Below, one piece after another: positions 1 through 6,760 of a stretch of DNA of 26,365 bases. Positions within the stretch are counted from its first letter, which is position 1; every line of letters starts with the position of its first letter. The DNA comes from a virus. The notes beneath the pieces are model-generated. The model searched no databases, had not been told where the DNA came from, and was given only the letters and a program-made list of their open reading frames with translations. The DNA lies in IMG/VR virus record IMGVR_UViG_3300032753_000147, positions 1-26,365 of that record. One strand, 5' to 3'. A program made the translations under genes and the position numbers.

Positions 1-62
1 TTGACAAACTCAACGACAAGCTCGATGCCTACATGAAGGAGCAACGCAGTGCCCTCAACTAG
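1..62 (+). CDS. C-terminal end of an upstream gene (partial)
   Basis: Reading from base 3, an open frame runs into the window and ends at TAG 60-62. It encodes the last 19 residues of a protein, a charged tail ending KEQRSALN. The tail is hydrophilic and probably helical. It is too short to assign a function. The stop lies 14 bases inside the next gene, which begins at GTG 49, and the GGAG-like stretch at 38-41 inside this frame serves that next gene. By position it should belong to the same late operon. Confidence 0.6.
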   Translation, partial: DKLNDKLDAYMKEQRSALN

Positions 63-486
63 CAAAAAACAACACAACTTTATGGCCGCAGTCGCCAACA
101 ACCCAGACTTTGCAAAAAAAGCTGGAGTTCCACAATCTGTGGGAAAAGACTTTACACAAGCCGATAAAGGCATTAAATTCAAGGGTGGCGCGGAAACCCG
201 CGCTGACCGACAAGTTGTCAACAAGCCGGAAACTCGTCATGGGGAATCGGCGCTTTTTAAAAAAGGTGGTTCTATGAAAGCGAAAAAAATGGCGAGCGGT
301 GGCAACACTACTGGCAAAGATCCAAGCAAAGAAAGCAAGGGCTTGACTAAAGAGGCAATGGGCAAGGTGCGCACTGCTGCTCCTAGCCGTGATGGTTTGG
401 CCGAGCGCGGCAAGACCAAAGGCATGTTGCCCAAAATGGCTGGTTCCACAACCGGCATGAAACGCGGCGGCAAAGCTAAGGGTTAA
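49..486 (+). CDS. Small basic Gly/Lys-rich phage protein, unknown function
   Basis: A 145-residue protein starting at GTG 49, with an AAGGAG-like ribosome site at 36-41. The N-terminus (SKKQHNFMAAVANNP, then GVPQSVGKDFTQADKG) looks like a compact conserved domain that I recall from small proteins of tailed phages. I cannot name its function. The rest is low-complexity, strongly basic and probably disordered, with GG-centred motifs (FKKGG, KMASGG) and a tail reading DGLAERGKTKG and then MKRGGKAKG. The RGKTKG ending recurs in the next gene. It overlaps the upstream gene by 14 bases. The next gene starts two bases after its stop. It could be a minor virion, scaffold-like or DNA-binding protein, but only the basic charge supports that. 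Confidence 0.75.
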   Translation: MPSTSKKQHNFMAAVANNPDFAKKAGVPQSVGKDFTQADKGIKFKGGAETRADRQVVNKPETRHGESALFKKGGSMKAKKMASGGNTTGKDPSKESKGLTKEAMGKVRTAAPSRDGLAERGKTKGMLPKMAGSTTGMKRGGKAKG

Positions 487-488
487 TC

Positions 489-1175
489 ATGGCTGAAAAA
501 CAAATGAGCGCTGCTGAGAAAGCAGCACGCCAAGAGCAGGCCGACCGCAAAGCGCAAGAGGCCAATGACAAGGCGTACGAAGCCTCACGCACTACTCCTT
601 ACAAAAAAGGTGGCAAAGTGAAAACCAAACGATACGACGACGGCGGTGAAGTTGATCCAGCGATCGAAGATGAAAGCGATCGCGGCTCGATGACCCCCGC
701 ACAGCAGGCGAATAGCAGCGCGTCTACCCCCTCAAATTTTGGTGCTGCTTTCAAAGCCGCACGCGCAGCGGGCAATGACACGTTTACGTTTAACGGCAAG
801 AAGTACACGACTGAAATGGCTGGTTCAAAACCCGCCGCAAGTAAGCCCGCTTCTACCCCATCCAAAGCATCACCCGATGCTGGGTACAACAAAAACGCTT
901 CGCCTTCTACACCTTCTGCAAAAGCATCGGCAAAAGATTTCGATCCTGTTGGTGACTATTTGAAGAAAAAACTGTCGAATGATTCCGACTACAACCCACG
1001 CTTGGGTAAGTACGGAACAAAAGTTGAAAGCCAAGGTCGTACTCGTACCCCTGAGCGCTCTTCTGGTCGCCCCGGCTCCAGCGCCATGAAAAAAGGCGGC
1101 GTGGCAAAATCTTCAGCATCAAGCCGTGGCGATGGCATAGCTGCACGCGGCAAAACTAAAGGACGTTACTTATGA
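489..1175 (+). CDS. Low-complexity Lys/Ser/Ala-rich protein, unknown function
   Basis: A 228-residue protein. Residues 1-35 are a charged, probably helical segment (AAEKAARQEQADRKAQEAND). Then comes a paired motif YKKGGKVKTKRYDDGGEV. A Ser/Pro/Ala/Lys-rich linker with repeated SKPA, STPS and SPSTPS stretches fills the middle. A short ordered-looking stretch around residue 150 reads FDPVGDYLKKKLSNDSDY. The C-terminus reads MKKGGVAKS and then GDGIAARGKTKGRYL, matching the tail of the preceding gene, so the two share a C-terminal signature although their N-termini differ. It starts two bases after the upstream stop, and its stop overlaps the next ATG. Function is unknown. A role in particle assembly is only positional inference. 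Confidence 0.7.
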   Translation: MAEKQMSAAEKAARQEQADRKAQEANDKAYEASRTTPYKKGGKVKTKRYDDGGEVDPAIEDESDRGSMTPAQQANSSASTPSNFGAAFKAARAAGNDTFTFNGKKYTTEMAGSKPAASKPASTPSKASPDAGYNKNASPSTPSAKASAKDFDPVGDYLKKKLSNDSDYNPRLGKYGTKVESQGRTRTPERSSGRPGSSAMKKGGVAKSSASSRGDGIAARGKTKGRYL

Positions 1176-1366
1176 AAATGGATCACGCACCCCTGATGAA
1201 AGAACCCGGTTCTGCACATCAAATGCACCACGAAGCCATGAAAAAGCACGAAGATGGTGGCCACAAACACCATAGCGGCGAATTCATGAAGCATTCTGCT
1301 GGGCACCAGTTTGAGCAAGACAAAGTCAAAGCCATGTGCGGCGGCGGAATGGCGAAACGCAAATGA
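1172..1366 (+). CDS. Histidine-rich miniprotein
   Basis: A 64-residue protein with ten histidines clustered between residues 5 and 45 (HQMHHEAMKKH, GGHKHHSGEFMKH), one cysteine at 56 and a GGGMAKRK tail. Histidine spacing of this kind commonly binds Ni, Zn or Cu, but no metalloprotein family is recognised. It begins at ATG 1172, overlapping the preceding stop (ATGA), with AAAGGA upstream at 1157-1162. Its own TGA overlaps ATG 1363 of the next gene in the same way. The tight coupling on both sides argues that it is a real gene despite its size. It also carries the GG motif common to its neighbours (HEDGGHK). Confidence 0.65.
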   Translation: MKMDHAPLMKEPGSAHQMHHEAMKKHEDGGHKHHSGEFMKHSAGHQFEQDKVKAMCGGGMAKRK

Positions 1367-1653
1367 TGGCCAGTCGCGGTATGGGGGCAGTGCGCCCCTC
1401 TAAGATGCCAAGCGGTACGCGCAAAGCACGCCGCGACGACACCGACTTTACCGAGTACGCCGAAGGCGGAAAGGTGGGGTTGTATGCGAACATCAACGCC
1501 AAGCGTAAGCGTGGTGAAAAGATGCGCAAACCCGGTGCTAAAGGCGCACCAACGGATGAGGCTTTCATCAAGTCAGCCAAAACCGCGAAGAAAGCCAAAG
1601 GCGGTAAGGTTGGGAAAACCCTAGCAGAACTCGCCGAGTATCGGAGAAAATAA
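1363..1653 (+). CDS. Small basic protein with GLYANI segment, unknown function
   Basis: A 96-residue, highly basic protein. I chose ATG 1363 because it overlaps the upstream stop as ATGA, matching the neighbouring junctions. An in-frame GTG at 1336 would add nine residues inside the previous gene. Recognisable segments are ASRGMGAVRPSKMPSG, FTEYAEGGKVGLYANINAKR, EKMRKPGAKGAPTDEAF and KAKGGKVGKT. I recall the GLYANI and KMRKPG segments as recurrent in small phage proteins of unknown role. It precedes the head-tail adaptor by two bases, with GGAG near 1644 as that gene's ribosome site. It could bind nucleic acid or act as a minor structural component. Nothing in the sequence decides. Confidence 0.72.
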   Translation: MMASRGMGAVRPSKMPSGTRKARRDDTDFTEYAEGGKVGLYANINAKRKRGEKMRKPGAKGAPTDEAFIKSAKTAKKAKGGKVGKTLAELAEYRRK

Positions 1654-1655
1654 TC

Positions 1656-2591
1656 ATGGCAAATACAACTTCCGGCACCGCAGGATTCAATCTTCAACTC
1701 GTTGAGCTTGTTGAGGAAGCGTTTGAACGCGCCGGTCGGGAGTTGCGTTCTGGCTATGACTTGAAGACCGCTCGCCGCAGCTTGAACATCATGTTCGCTG
1801 AATGGGCCAATCGCGGCATCAACATGTGGACGATCGACTCGGGCACCATCAACTTGGTGCAGGGCCAAAACACATACCCTATTCCAAACGACACCGTGGA
1901 TTTGCTTGAGCACGTCATCCGCACGCAGGCAAACAGCACTTCCAATCAAGCCGACTTGACCATCACACGCATTAGTGTTTCTACCTATGCAACCCTCCCA
2001 AACAAACTGCAACAGGCTCGTCCAATTCAGGTTTGGGTGCAAAGACTGGATGGTCAGACGTTTAGCACAGGCTACACCCTTGCAAGCAGCATTGGCGCAA
2101 CAGATACCACGATCCCGCTGAGCAGCACGGCGAACTTGCCTAGCACTGGGTTTATACAGATCGGCGCAGAAACGATTGTCTACGGGTACATCTCCGGCAA
2201 TACGCTCTACAACTGCGTGCGCGGGCAGAACAACACAACCGCTGCGGCGCATAGCGCGAACGCGGGGGTGAACCAACAAAACTTGCCGTGCGTCACCGTG
2301 TGGCCAACCCCAGATGGCTCGCAACCGTATCAGTTCGTGTATTGGCGTCTGCGCCGCACGCAGGATGCGGGCAATGGTGTGAATGTGATGGATGTGCCTT
2401 TCCGCTTCATCCCAGCGATGGCGGCGGGCTTGTCGTTCCACATCGCCAACAAAATCCCCGAGGGTATGCCCAAACTTGGCGTGCTGAAGCAACAGTACGA
2501 TGAGGCATGGGAGCTCGCGGCCTACGAAGATCACGAAAAAGCCTCGATTCGGTTTGTGCCGCGTCAGCAGTTCATTGGGAACACGATCTAA
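1656..2591 (+). CDS. Putative head-to-tail adaptor (P22 gp4-like)
   Basis: A 311-residue protein with a helical N-terminus (FNLQLVELVEEAFERAGREL, then LKTARRSLNIMFAEWANRGIN) typical of the connector proteins that dock under the portal ring, such as the P22 gp4 tail accessory factor. Position and N-terminal pattern support the call; it comes from memory, not a search. Residues about 125-205 form a beta-rich insertion (TTIPLSSTANLPSTGFIQIG, then YNCVRGQNNTTAAAHS) of a kind often inserted in phage virion proteins. The C-terminal part returns to an alpha-helical core (FRFIPAMAAGLSFHIANKIP). It should sit in the virion between portal and tail. The next gene starts directly after the stop. Confidence 0.72.
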   Translation: MANTTSGTAGFNLQLVELVEEAFERAGRELRSGYDLKTARRSLNIMFAEWANRGINMWTIDSGTINLVQGQNTYPIPNDTVDLLEHVIRTQANSTSNQADLTITRISVSTYATLPNKLQQARPIQVWVQRLDGQTFSTGYTLASSIGATDTTIPLSSTANLPSTGFIQIGAETIVYGYISGNTLYNCVRGQNNTTAAAHSANAGVNQQNLPCVTVWPTPDGSQPYQFVYWRLRRTQDAGNGVNVMDVPFRFIPAMAAGLSFHIANKIPEGMPKLGVLKQQYDEAWELAAYEDHEKASIRFVPRQQFIGNTI

Positions 2592-3020
2592 ATGGGAAAC
2601 AGATTTGCATCCGGCAAATGGGCGATTGCCGAGTGCGACCGCTGTGGGCAGAGGTACAAGCTCAAGCAGTTGCGCAAAGAAATCGTCAAGACCAAGAACT
2701 ACGACTTGCTGGTCTGTCCTGAGTGTTGGGACCCGGATCATCCACAGTTGCAGCTCGGTATGTTCCCGGTCGATGACCCACAAGGTTTGAGAGACCCACG
2801 CCCTGATCGCAGTTACACTGTGTCCGGTAACAACGGCCTGCAGATCATCAGAAGCACAAGTACCAGCCCTCTGGCTCAAGGTACTAACGAAGGTGGTAGT
2901 CGGATTTTCCAATGGGGTTGGAACCCTGTCGGGGGCTCTGAATATTTTGACGCTGCGCTGACGCCAAACAACTTGGCATTAAGCGTAAGTATTGGTACAG
3001 TTACAGTCGCAACGACATAA
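2592..3020 (+). CDS. Zinc-ribbon protein of unknown function
   Basis: A 142-residue protein with an N-terminal zinc ribbon: C15-x2-C18, a 23-residue loop, then C42-x2-C45, in the contexts CDRCGQRYK and CPECWDPDHP. The four cysteines should bind one zinc. The middle has a DDPQGLRDPRPDRSY segment. The C-terminal 50 residues are beta-prone and low in charge, ending in SVSIGTVTVATT. The ATG follows the adaptor stop with no gap, so translation is probably coupled. Zinc ribbons at this place could bind DNA or stabilise a virion subunit; the sequence does not decide. No nuclease motif (HNH or other) is visible after the cysteines. Confidence 0.7.
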   Translation: MGNRFASGKWAIAECDRCGQRYKLKQLRKEIVKTKNYDLLVCPECWDPDHPQLQLGMFPVDDPQGLRDPRPDRSYTVSGNNGLQIIRSTSTSPLAQGTNEGGSRIFQWGWNPVGGSEYFDAALTPNNLALSVSIGTVTVATT

Positions 3021-3030
3021 GGAGCCGATC

Positions 3031-3231
3031 ATGGCAAAAATGGAAAACGAAAAGTCCGACATCTCGCAAGACAAGAAGCTCATCAAAAAAGCTTTTGGTA
3101 TGCACGACAAACAGTTGCACGAGAACAAAAAGACCAACTTGTCTGGCCTCAAAAAAGGTGGCGTGACCGGCAAAGCAATGCGTGCCGTTGGTCGTAACAT
3201 GGCTCGTGCAAAAAACCAACGCGGAGGCTAA
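3031..3231 (+). CDS. Small basic KKGG-motif protein, unknown function
   Basis: A 66-residue protein. I prefer ATG 3031 over an upstream in-frame GTG at 2992 because AAGGAG at 3019-3024 is well placed for 3031 and the longer form would overlap the zinc-ribbon gene. The sequence is basic and probably helical in the first half (SQDKKLIKKAFGMHDKQLHE), followed by TNLSGLKKGGVTGK and RAVGRNMARAKNQRGG. It belongs to the group of small KKGG proteins in this window. No catalytic motif is seen and the function is unknown. Confidence 0.68.
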   Translation: MAKMENEKSDISQDKKLIKKAFGMHDKQLHENKKTNLSGLKKGGVTGKAMRAVGRNMARAKNQRGG

Positions 3232-3232
3232 T

Positions 3233-3493
3233 ATGGCCAAGAATAATAAGCCCGCTTCTGAGTACGCGAAGCCACACACCATGACCGGCAAAGCGCTGAG
3301 CAAAGCTGACTTGGGCGTCGAGTATGAAACCGACCCCAACACAATGCCCGCTGATGAATCAACCCCCGGTGGTATGCCCGCACGCCGTGTGAGCGTAGGC
3401 AACCACACCCGCGAAGCCAAATCCACAGGTATCAAAATCCGTGGCACTGGCGCAGCGACTAAAGGTGTGATGGCCAGAGGTCCGATGGCATGA
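3233..3493 (+). CDS. Small protein ending in TGIKIRGTGAATKG, unknown function
   Basis: An 86-residue protein starting at ATG 3233, one base after the upstream stop, with GGAGG at 3223-3227 as its ribosome site. An in-frame start at 3182 would lie inside the preceding gene and is less likely. The N-terminus reads EYAKPHTMTGKALSKADLG and the middle is Pro/Asp-rich. The C-terminus STGIKIRGTGAATKGVMARG is a recognisable ending that I recall from small phage proteins next to tail genes. The TGA overlaps the next ATG (ATGA), coupling it to the second adaptor gene. Function is unknown. Confidence 0.68.
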   Translation: MAKNNKPASEYAKPHTMTGKALSKADLGVEYETDPNTMPADESTPGGMPARRVSVGNHTREAKSTGIKIRGTGAATKGVMARGPMA

Positions 3494-4416
3494 ACTACGC
3501 GCAGCTTGTAACTGCTGTCACCGACTACACGGAGAACACTGTCCCGACCGTGGACATGAACAACTTCATCCGTCAAGCCGAGCAGCGTATTCACAATACG
3601 ATTCAGTTCCCCTCGCTGCGCAAAAATTCAGTGGGGGTTGTGTCGTCCACAACTCCTTACTTGGCCTCCCCCGGCGACTTCTTGTCTGTGTATTCTCTAG
3701 CAGTCGTTGACGCATCGGGCAACTACAACTACCTGCTCAACAAGGATGTGAACTTCTTGCGGGAAGCGTACCCCTCCGCGTCATACCAATCCCAGCCGCA
3801 GTATTACGCGCTCTTTGGGCCGACTGTGTCTGGTGGCGTGATTTCCAACGAGCTGTCGTTTCTGTTGGCCCCGACACCGGATCAAAACTACAACGTCGAA
3901 CTGCACTATTACTACTACCCCGCGAGCATCGTGCAGGGTACGATGTCTAACTTGGTGCTGACCACATTGGGCTCTGCGCTCACTTCTGGCACGTATTTCA
4001 ACGTGGCCTTGACTGGCGGGTCTGGTAACTCGGCCACAGCCACGGTCACTGTCTCTGGCGGCATCGTCACGAGCATCACGATCACCGAAGGCGGCGCGTA
4101 CTACATTGTGGGCGACGTGGTTAGCGCTGCAGTCACGGACATTGGCGGCACTTCAACAAGTGGCGTTGCGTTCACGGCAACAGTCAACTCGGTCACGAAC
4201 TCCACCGGCACAAGCTGGCTGGGCGACAACTACGACAGCGTACTGCTGTACGGCACTCTGGTTGAGGCTTACACCTACATGAAGGGTGAGACCGACATGA
4301 TGACTTTGTACGATGCGAAGTACAAAGAAGCACTTGCACAAGCAAAACGTCTGGGCGATGGCCTTGAACGCGAAGATAGTTATAGAAGCGGGCAGTACCG
4401 CCAAGCGGTGACTTGA
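3490..4416 (+). CDS. Putative second adaptor / tail-tubular-A-like protein
   Basis: A 308-residue protein. The N-terminus (MNYAQLVTAVTDYTEN, then NNFIRQAEQRIHNTIQFPSL) and the segments SPGDFLSVYSLAVVD and NKDVNFLREAYPS look like the adaptor or tail tubular A family that links portal and tail in short-tailed phages. An LHYYYYPASI strand precedes an insertion at about residues 155-235. The insertion is Gly/Ser/Thr-rich (GGSGNSATATVTVSGG) and resembles a small beta-sandwich decoration. The C-terminus returns to a helical core (LGDNYDSVLLYGTLVEAYTY, then KYKEALAQAKRLGDG). The start overlaps the upstream stop (ATGA). Role and structure are inferred from pattern and position. Confidence 0.68.
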   Translation: MNYAQLVTAVTDYTENTVPTVDMNNFIRQAEQRIHNTIQFPSLRKNSVGVVSSTTPYLASPGDFLSVYSLAVVDASGNYNYLLNKDVNFLREAYPSASYQSQPQYYALFGPTVSGGVISNELSFLLAPTPDQNYNVELHYYYYPASIVQGTMSNLVLTTLGSALTSGTYFNVALTGGSGNSATATVTVSGGIVTSITITEGGAYYIVGDVVSAAVTDIGGTSTSGVAFTATVNSVTNSTGTSWLGDNYDSVLLYGTLVEAYTYMKGETDMMTLYDAKYKEALAQAKRLGDGLEREDSYRSGQYRQAVT

Positions 4417-4417
4417 T

Positions 4418-4846
4418 ATGGCGTTTACTGGCAATTGGGCGTGCGACGCCTTCAAAACAGGTTTGATGAACGGGGTGTACAACTTCACCTCGGGCACGTA
4501 CTACATCGCGCTGTACACCAACGCGGCGACGCTGAACCAAACGACAACCGCTTACACAAGCGTTGGTGAGGCCACGGGCGGCAGCTACACGGCGGGCGGT
4601 CAACTGTTGACCATCACGCAAACCCCGACAACGGGGACCAGTGGCGACACGGCCTATATCTCGTTTGCTAACGCTGCGTGGACTGGGGCGATCACGGCGC
4701 GAGGCGCGTTGATCTACTTGAACAACGGCACAACCAACCCCGCAGTATGCGTGCTGGACTTTGGGAATGACAAAACTTCCAACGGCACATTCACCGTACA
4801 ATTCCCAGCATCGACAAACACATCCGCAATCATTCGGATTGCATAA
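4418..4846 (+). CDS. Small beta-rich virion or fibre protein, copy 1
   Basis: A 142-residue Thr/Ala/Gly-rich protein with no charged helices, probably an all-beta virion or fibre subunit. It begins one base after the second adaptor gene. Its layout matches the protein at 5063-5518: F(K)xGLMNGVYNF, then YIALYTNAATL, then TTAYTSVGEATGGSYTAGG, and a final strand ending IIRIA (copy 2 ends ALIQIA). The two are probably ancient duplicates separated by a 64-residue ORF. No known adhesin domain is recognised. The next gene has AAGGAG right after this stop. Confidence 0.65.
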   Translation: MAFTGNWACDAFKTGLMNGVYNFTSGTYYIALYTNAATLNQTTTAYTSVGEATGGSYTAGGQLLTITQTPTTGTSGDTAYISFANAAWTGAITARGALIYLNNGTTNPAVCVLDFGNDKTSNGTFTVQFPASTNTSAIIRIA

Positions 4847-4855
4847 GGAGCGCAC

Positions 4856-5050
4856 ATGGCGATCGTAACAACCACCAAAGGCGACATGGATGACTCTTTG
4901 CTTGAACGCAAGGATGTTCACTTTGAAGACGACAACGAATCCACCGATGCGATTGAGTATTGGTTGGACGGCGAGCTGGTGCATCGCTCTGTGCATGTGA
5001 CACTCAAACAAAACGTATTGGCCGACGGTATGGCCACAATGCTCGGTTAA
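4856..5050 (+). CDS. Small acidic protein, unknown function
   Basis: A 64-residue acidic protein (DMDDSLLERKDVHFEDDNES). The second half reads EYWLDGELVHRSVHVTLKQN, which looks like a pair of beta strands. A GGAG site lies nine bases upstream of ATG 4856. It sits between the two halves of the duplicated pair (4418-4846 and 5063-5518), so it may act with them, for example as an assembly partner. That is inference from position. I recognise the pattern as recurrent beside fibre genes in phages but know no function. Confidence 0.62.
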   Translation: MAIVTTTKGDMDDSLLERKDVHFEDDNESTDAIEYWLDGELVHRSVHVTLKQNVLADGMATMLG

Positions 5051-5062
5051 AAGGAAATTATT

Positions 5063-5518
5063 ATGGCAAACACCCAAGCTATGACAACCGCGTTCAAGAG
5101 CGCCATTCTGAACGGTCAACACAATTTTGGTACTGCCCCCGTGCGTGCCAGCGGCGCTGCCGACACTTTCAAAGCTGCGCTGTACTACACCACTGCAACT
5201 CTGGGCGCGGGCACAACTGCGTACTCAGCAACAGGCGAAGTGTCTGGCACAAACTACACTGCCGGCGGCAACACCGTCACCAACGCAACGGCTCCTGCTA
5301 CAAGCGGCACAACTGCGTACTGGACACCCTCTGCGAGCATCGTGTACACCAACGTGACCATCAGTACAGCGTTCGATACCGTGTTGTTGTACAACTCAAC
5401 TCAAAGCAACCAAGCGGTCAGCGTCCACACATTTGGCGCTCAAACCATCACCGCTGGTAACTTCACGTTGACAATGCCAACAAACGCCGCTGGTACCGCG
5501 CTGATCCAAATCGCTTAA
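5063..5518 (+). CDS. Small beta-rich virion or fibre protein, copy 2
   Basis: A 151-residue Thr/Ala/Ser-rich protein, paralogous in layout to 4418-4846. Shared landmarks are FKSAILNGQHNF (FKTGLMNGVYNF in copy 1), KAALYYTTATL (IALYTNAATL), TTAYSATGEVSGTNYTAGG (TTAYTSVGEATGGSYTAGG) and a terminal ALIQIA (IIRIA). Spacing between landmarks is conserved, so this is probably a true duplication and not just shared composition. AAAGGAAA lies upstream of ATG 5063. A structural role, perhaps as a fibre or decoration subunit, is inferred from composition and neighbours. Confidence 0.65.
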   Translation: MANTQAMTTAFKSAILNGQHNFGTAPVRASGAADTFKAALYYTTATLGAGTTAYSATGEVSGTNYTAGGNTVTNATAPATSGTTAYWTPSASIVYTNVTISTAFDTVLLYNSTQSNQAVSVHTFGAQTITAGNFTLTMPTNAAGTALIQIA

Positions 5519-5536
5519 CCAAACTAGGGGGACGCC

Positions 5537-6751
5537 ATGTTTGGTATAACCCCATTTGCGGGTGCTCCGTTTGCGAGTATCCCTAGTACTGGCACAGTTG
5601 TCTCCATCAGTGGGGTCACAGGTACAGGCTCCGTAGGCTCGGTCTCACAAAGCTTTGCAAATGCCCTTGCAAGCGTAAACGGCACAGGGTCAGCCGGCAC
5701 CGTTGTGGCCACACCACAACTTGCTCTTTCAGGTGTTACCGGCACAGGCTCAGTTGGCTCCGTCACAGAATCCATTGCTGAAACCCTTTCCGGTGTTACT
5801 GGCACAGGGTCAGTTGGCTCCGTTTCCCCAAGCCTCGCCGCCGCGCTGACAGGCGTTACAGGCACAGGCTCCGTGGGCACAGTCACGGCCACACCCCAAA
5901 TTGCGCTCACAGGCGTCGCCGGCACCGGCTCCGTGGGGTCGGTCTCCCCAAGTTCTGCGGTCGCACTCACAGGCGTTACAGGCACGGGCTCCGTGGGCAC
6001 CGTGGTGTTCAACATCAACGCTGCACTCTCAGGCGTCACAGGTACGGGCGCGGTTGGATCAGTTGCTGGGAATATCACCGTCGCGCTCACGGGCGTTGCG
6101 GGTACTGGAGCAGTTGGTTCCGTCGCCGCGCAGGTGTCCGAGCAGCTCACAAATACCGTGGGTACAGGCAACGTGGGTACAGCCACGGCGAACATTACCG
6201 TCGCGCTCACTGGTGTTGTGGGTACTGGAGCAGTTGGCTCAGTCACACCCGGAAAGTCCGCCGCGCTCACAGGCGTCACAGGCACAGGCTCCGTGGGCAC
6301 CGTGGTGTTCAGTATCAATTCCGCGCTCACGGGGGTAACGGGCACAGGTTCAGTGGGCACCGTGGTGTTCAACATCAATGCCGCGCTCACAGGCGTCGCC
6401 GGCACAGGTTCAGTTGGTTCAGTCATTGCTGGCAAATCCGCTGCGCTCACAGGCGTCACAGGCACAGGCTCAGTGGGCACCGTGGTGTTCAATATCAACG
6501 CTGCGCTCACAGGCGTCGCAGGTGCGGGTTCTGTGGGTACATTCGGCACGTTGTTCTGGAGCGCGATCACTAACGGTGAAAATGCAAACTGGGGCGTGAT
6601 TAACAACCCGGAAACACCAAATTGGGCGACAATTGGAACAAGTCAAACACCTGCGTGGGGCGTGGTCAGTACCAATGAATCTGCGGGTTGGGGAACAGTT
6701 GACACAACTGAGGACGCCCAATGGGAATTGGTTGACCTGCATGATACGTAA
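5537..6751 (+). CDS. Tandem-repeat fibre-like protein with Trp-periodic tail
   Basis: A 404-residue protein in three parts. Residues 1-22 are a hydrophobic leader (MFGITPFAGAPFAS). Residues 23-342 are sixteen back-to-back 20-residue repeats with core ALTGVTGTGSVGTV followed by a variable six or seven residues such as VFNINA, TPGKSA or SPSLAA. Residues 341-396 hold six tryptophans spaced exactly 11 residues apart (W341, 352, 363, 374, 385, 396), with steps such as WGVINNPETPNW. The repeats have almost no charge and suggest a beta-solenoid or extended fibre. AGGGGG at 5527-5532 is the ribosome site. Position within the fibre cassette supports a virion surface protein. No enzymatic motif is seen. 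Confidence 0.75.
   Translation: MFGITPFAGAPFASIPSTGTVVSISGVTGTGSVGSVSQSFANALASVNGTGSAGTVVATPQLALSGVTGTGSVGSVTESIAETLSGVTGTGSVGSVSPSLAAALTGVTGTGSVGTVTATPQIALTGVAGTGSVGSVSPSSAVALTGVTGTGSVGTVVFNINAALSGVTGTGAVGSVAGNITVALTGVAGTGAVGSVAAQVSEQLTNTVGTGNVGTATANITVALTGVVGTGAVGSVTPGKSAALTGVTGTGSVGTVVFSINSALTGVTGTGSVGTVVFNINAALTGVAGTGSVGSVIAGKSAALTGVTGTGSVGTVVFNINAALTGVAGAGSVGTFGTLFWSAITNGENANWGVINNPETPNWATIGTSQTPAWGVVSTNESAGWGTVDTTEDAQWELVDLHDT
5603..6562 (+). repeat. Sixteen tandem 60-bp in-frame repeats
   Basis: Sixteen consecutive units of exactly 60 bp, each encoding 20 residues, with no indels between units. The first half of each unit is conserved (GVTGTGSVG) and the last 20 or so bases vary. From about 5963 onward many units repeat almost identically, including a TVVFNINA type that recurs at units 7, 13 and 15 and alternates with other types. 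The more uniform downstream half suggests recent unit duplication or conversion. Confidence 0.9.
6557..6724 (+). repeat. Coding repeat: six Trp codons every 33 bp
   Basis: Six TGG codons begin at 6557 and recur at exact 33-bp steps, encoding an 11-residue repeat W-x-x-[IV]-x-x-x-[EQ]-x-x-x. The DNA between Trp codons is diverged while the period is exact, so it is selected at the protein level, not a recent DNA duplication. Confidence 0.85.
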
Positions 6752-6760
6752 AGGGAAAAT

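Noticed and set aside
1326-2912. 528-residue open frame on the minus strand
   Set aside because: It spans three tightly coupled + strand genes, including the adaptor and zinc-ribbon genes, and has no coherent domain. It is a codon-bias shadow.
4193-5122. 309-residue minus-strand frame
   Set aside because: It is opposite the end of the second adaptor gene and three small + strand genes with good ribosome sites. The translation has no recognisable domain and is very Cys/Arg-rich.
5603-6562. CRISPR-like array
   Set aside because: Unit length is constant at 60 bp with no distinct repeat/spacer split, it stays in one reading frame throughout, and no cas genes are present. It is a coding repeat.
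5524-6606. 360-residue minus-strand frame with TEPVPVTPVSA repeats
   Set aside because: Its proline-rich repeat is the reverse complement of the 60-bp array coding for GVTGTGSVG. The + strand has the ribosome site, the leader and the meaningful C-terminal Trp ladder.
5537-6751. Collagen-like Gly-X-Y protein
   Set aside because: Glycines do not occur at every third residue. The repeat is 20 residues with GxTGTGSVG cores, which fits a beta fibre, not a collagen helix.
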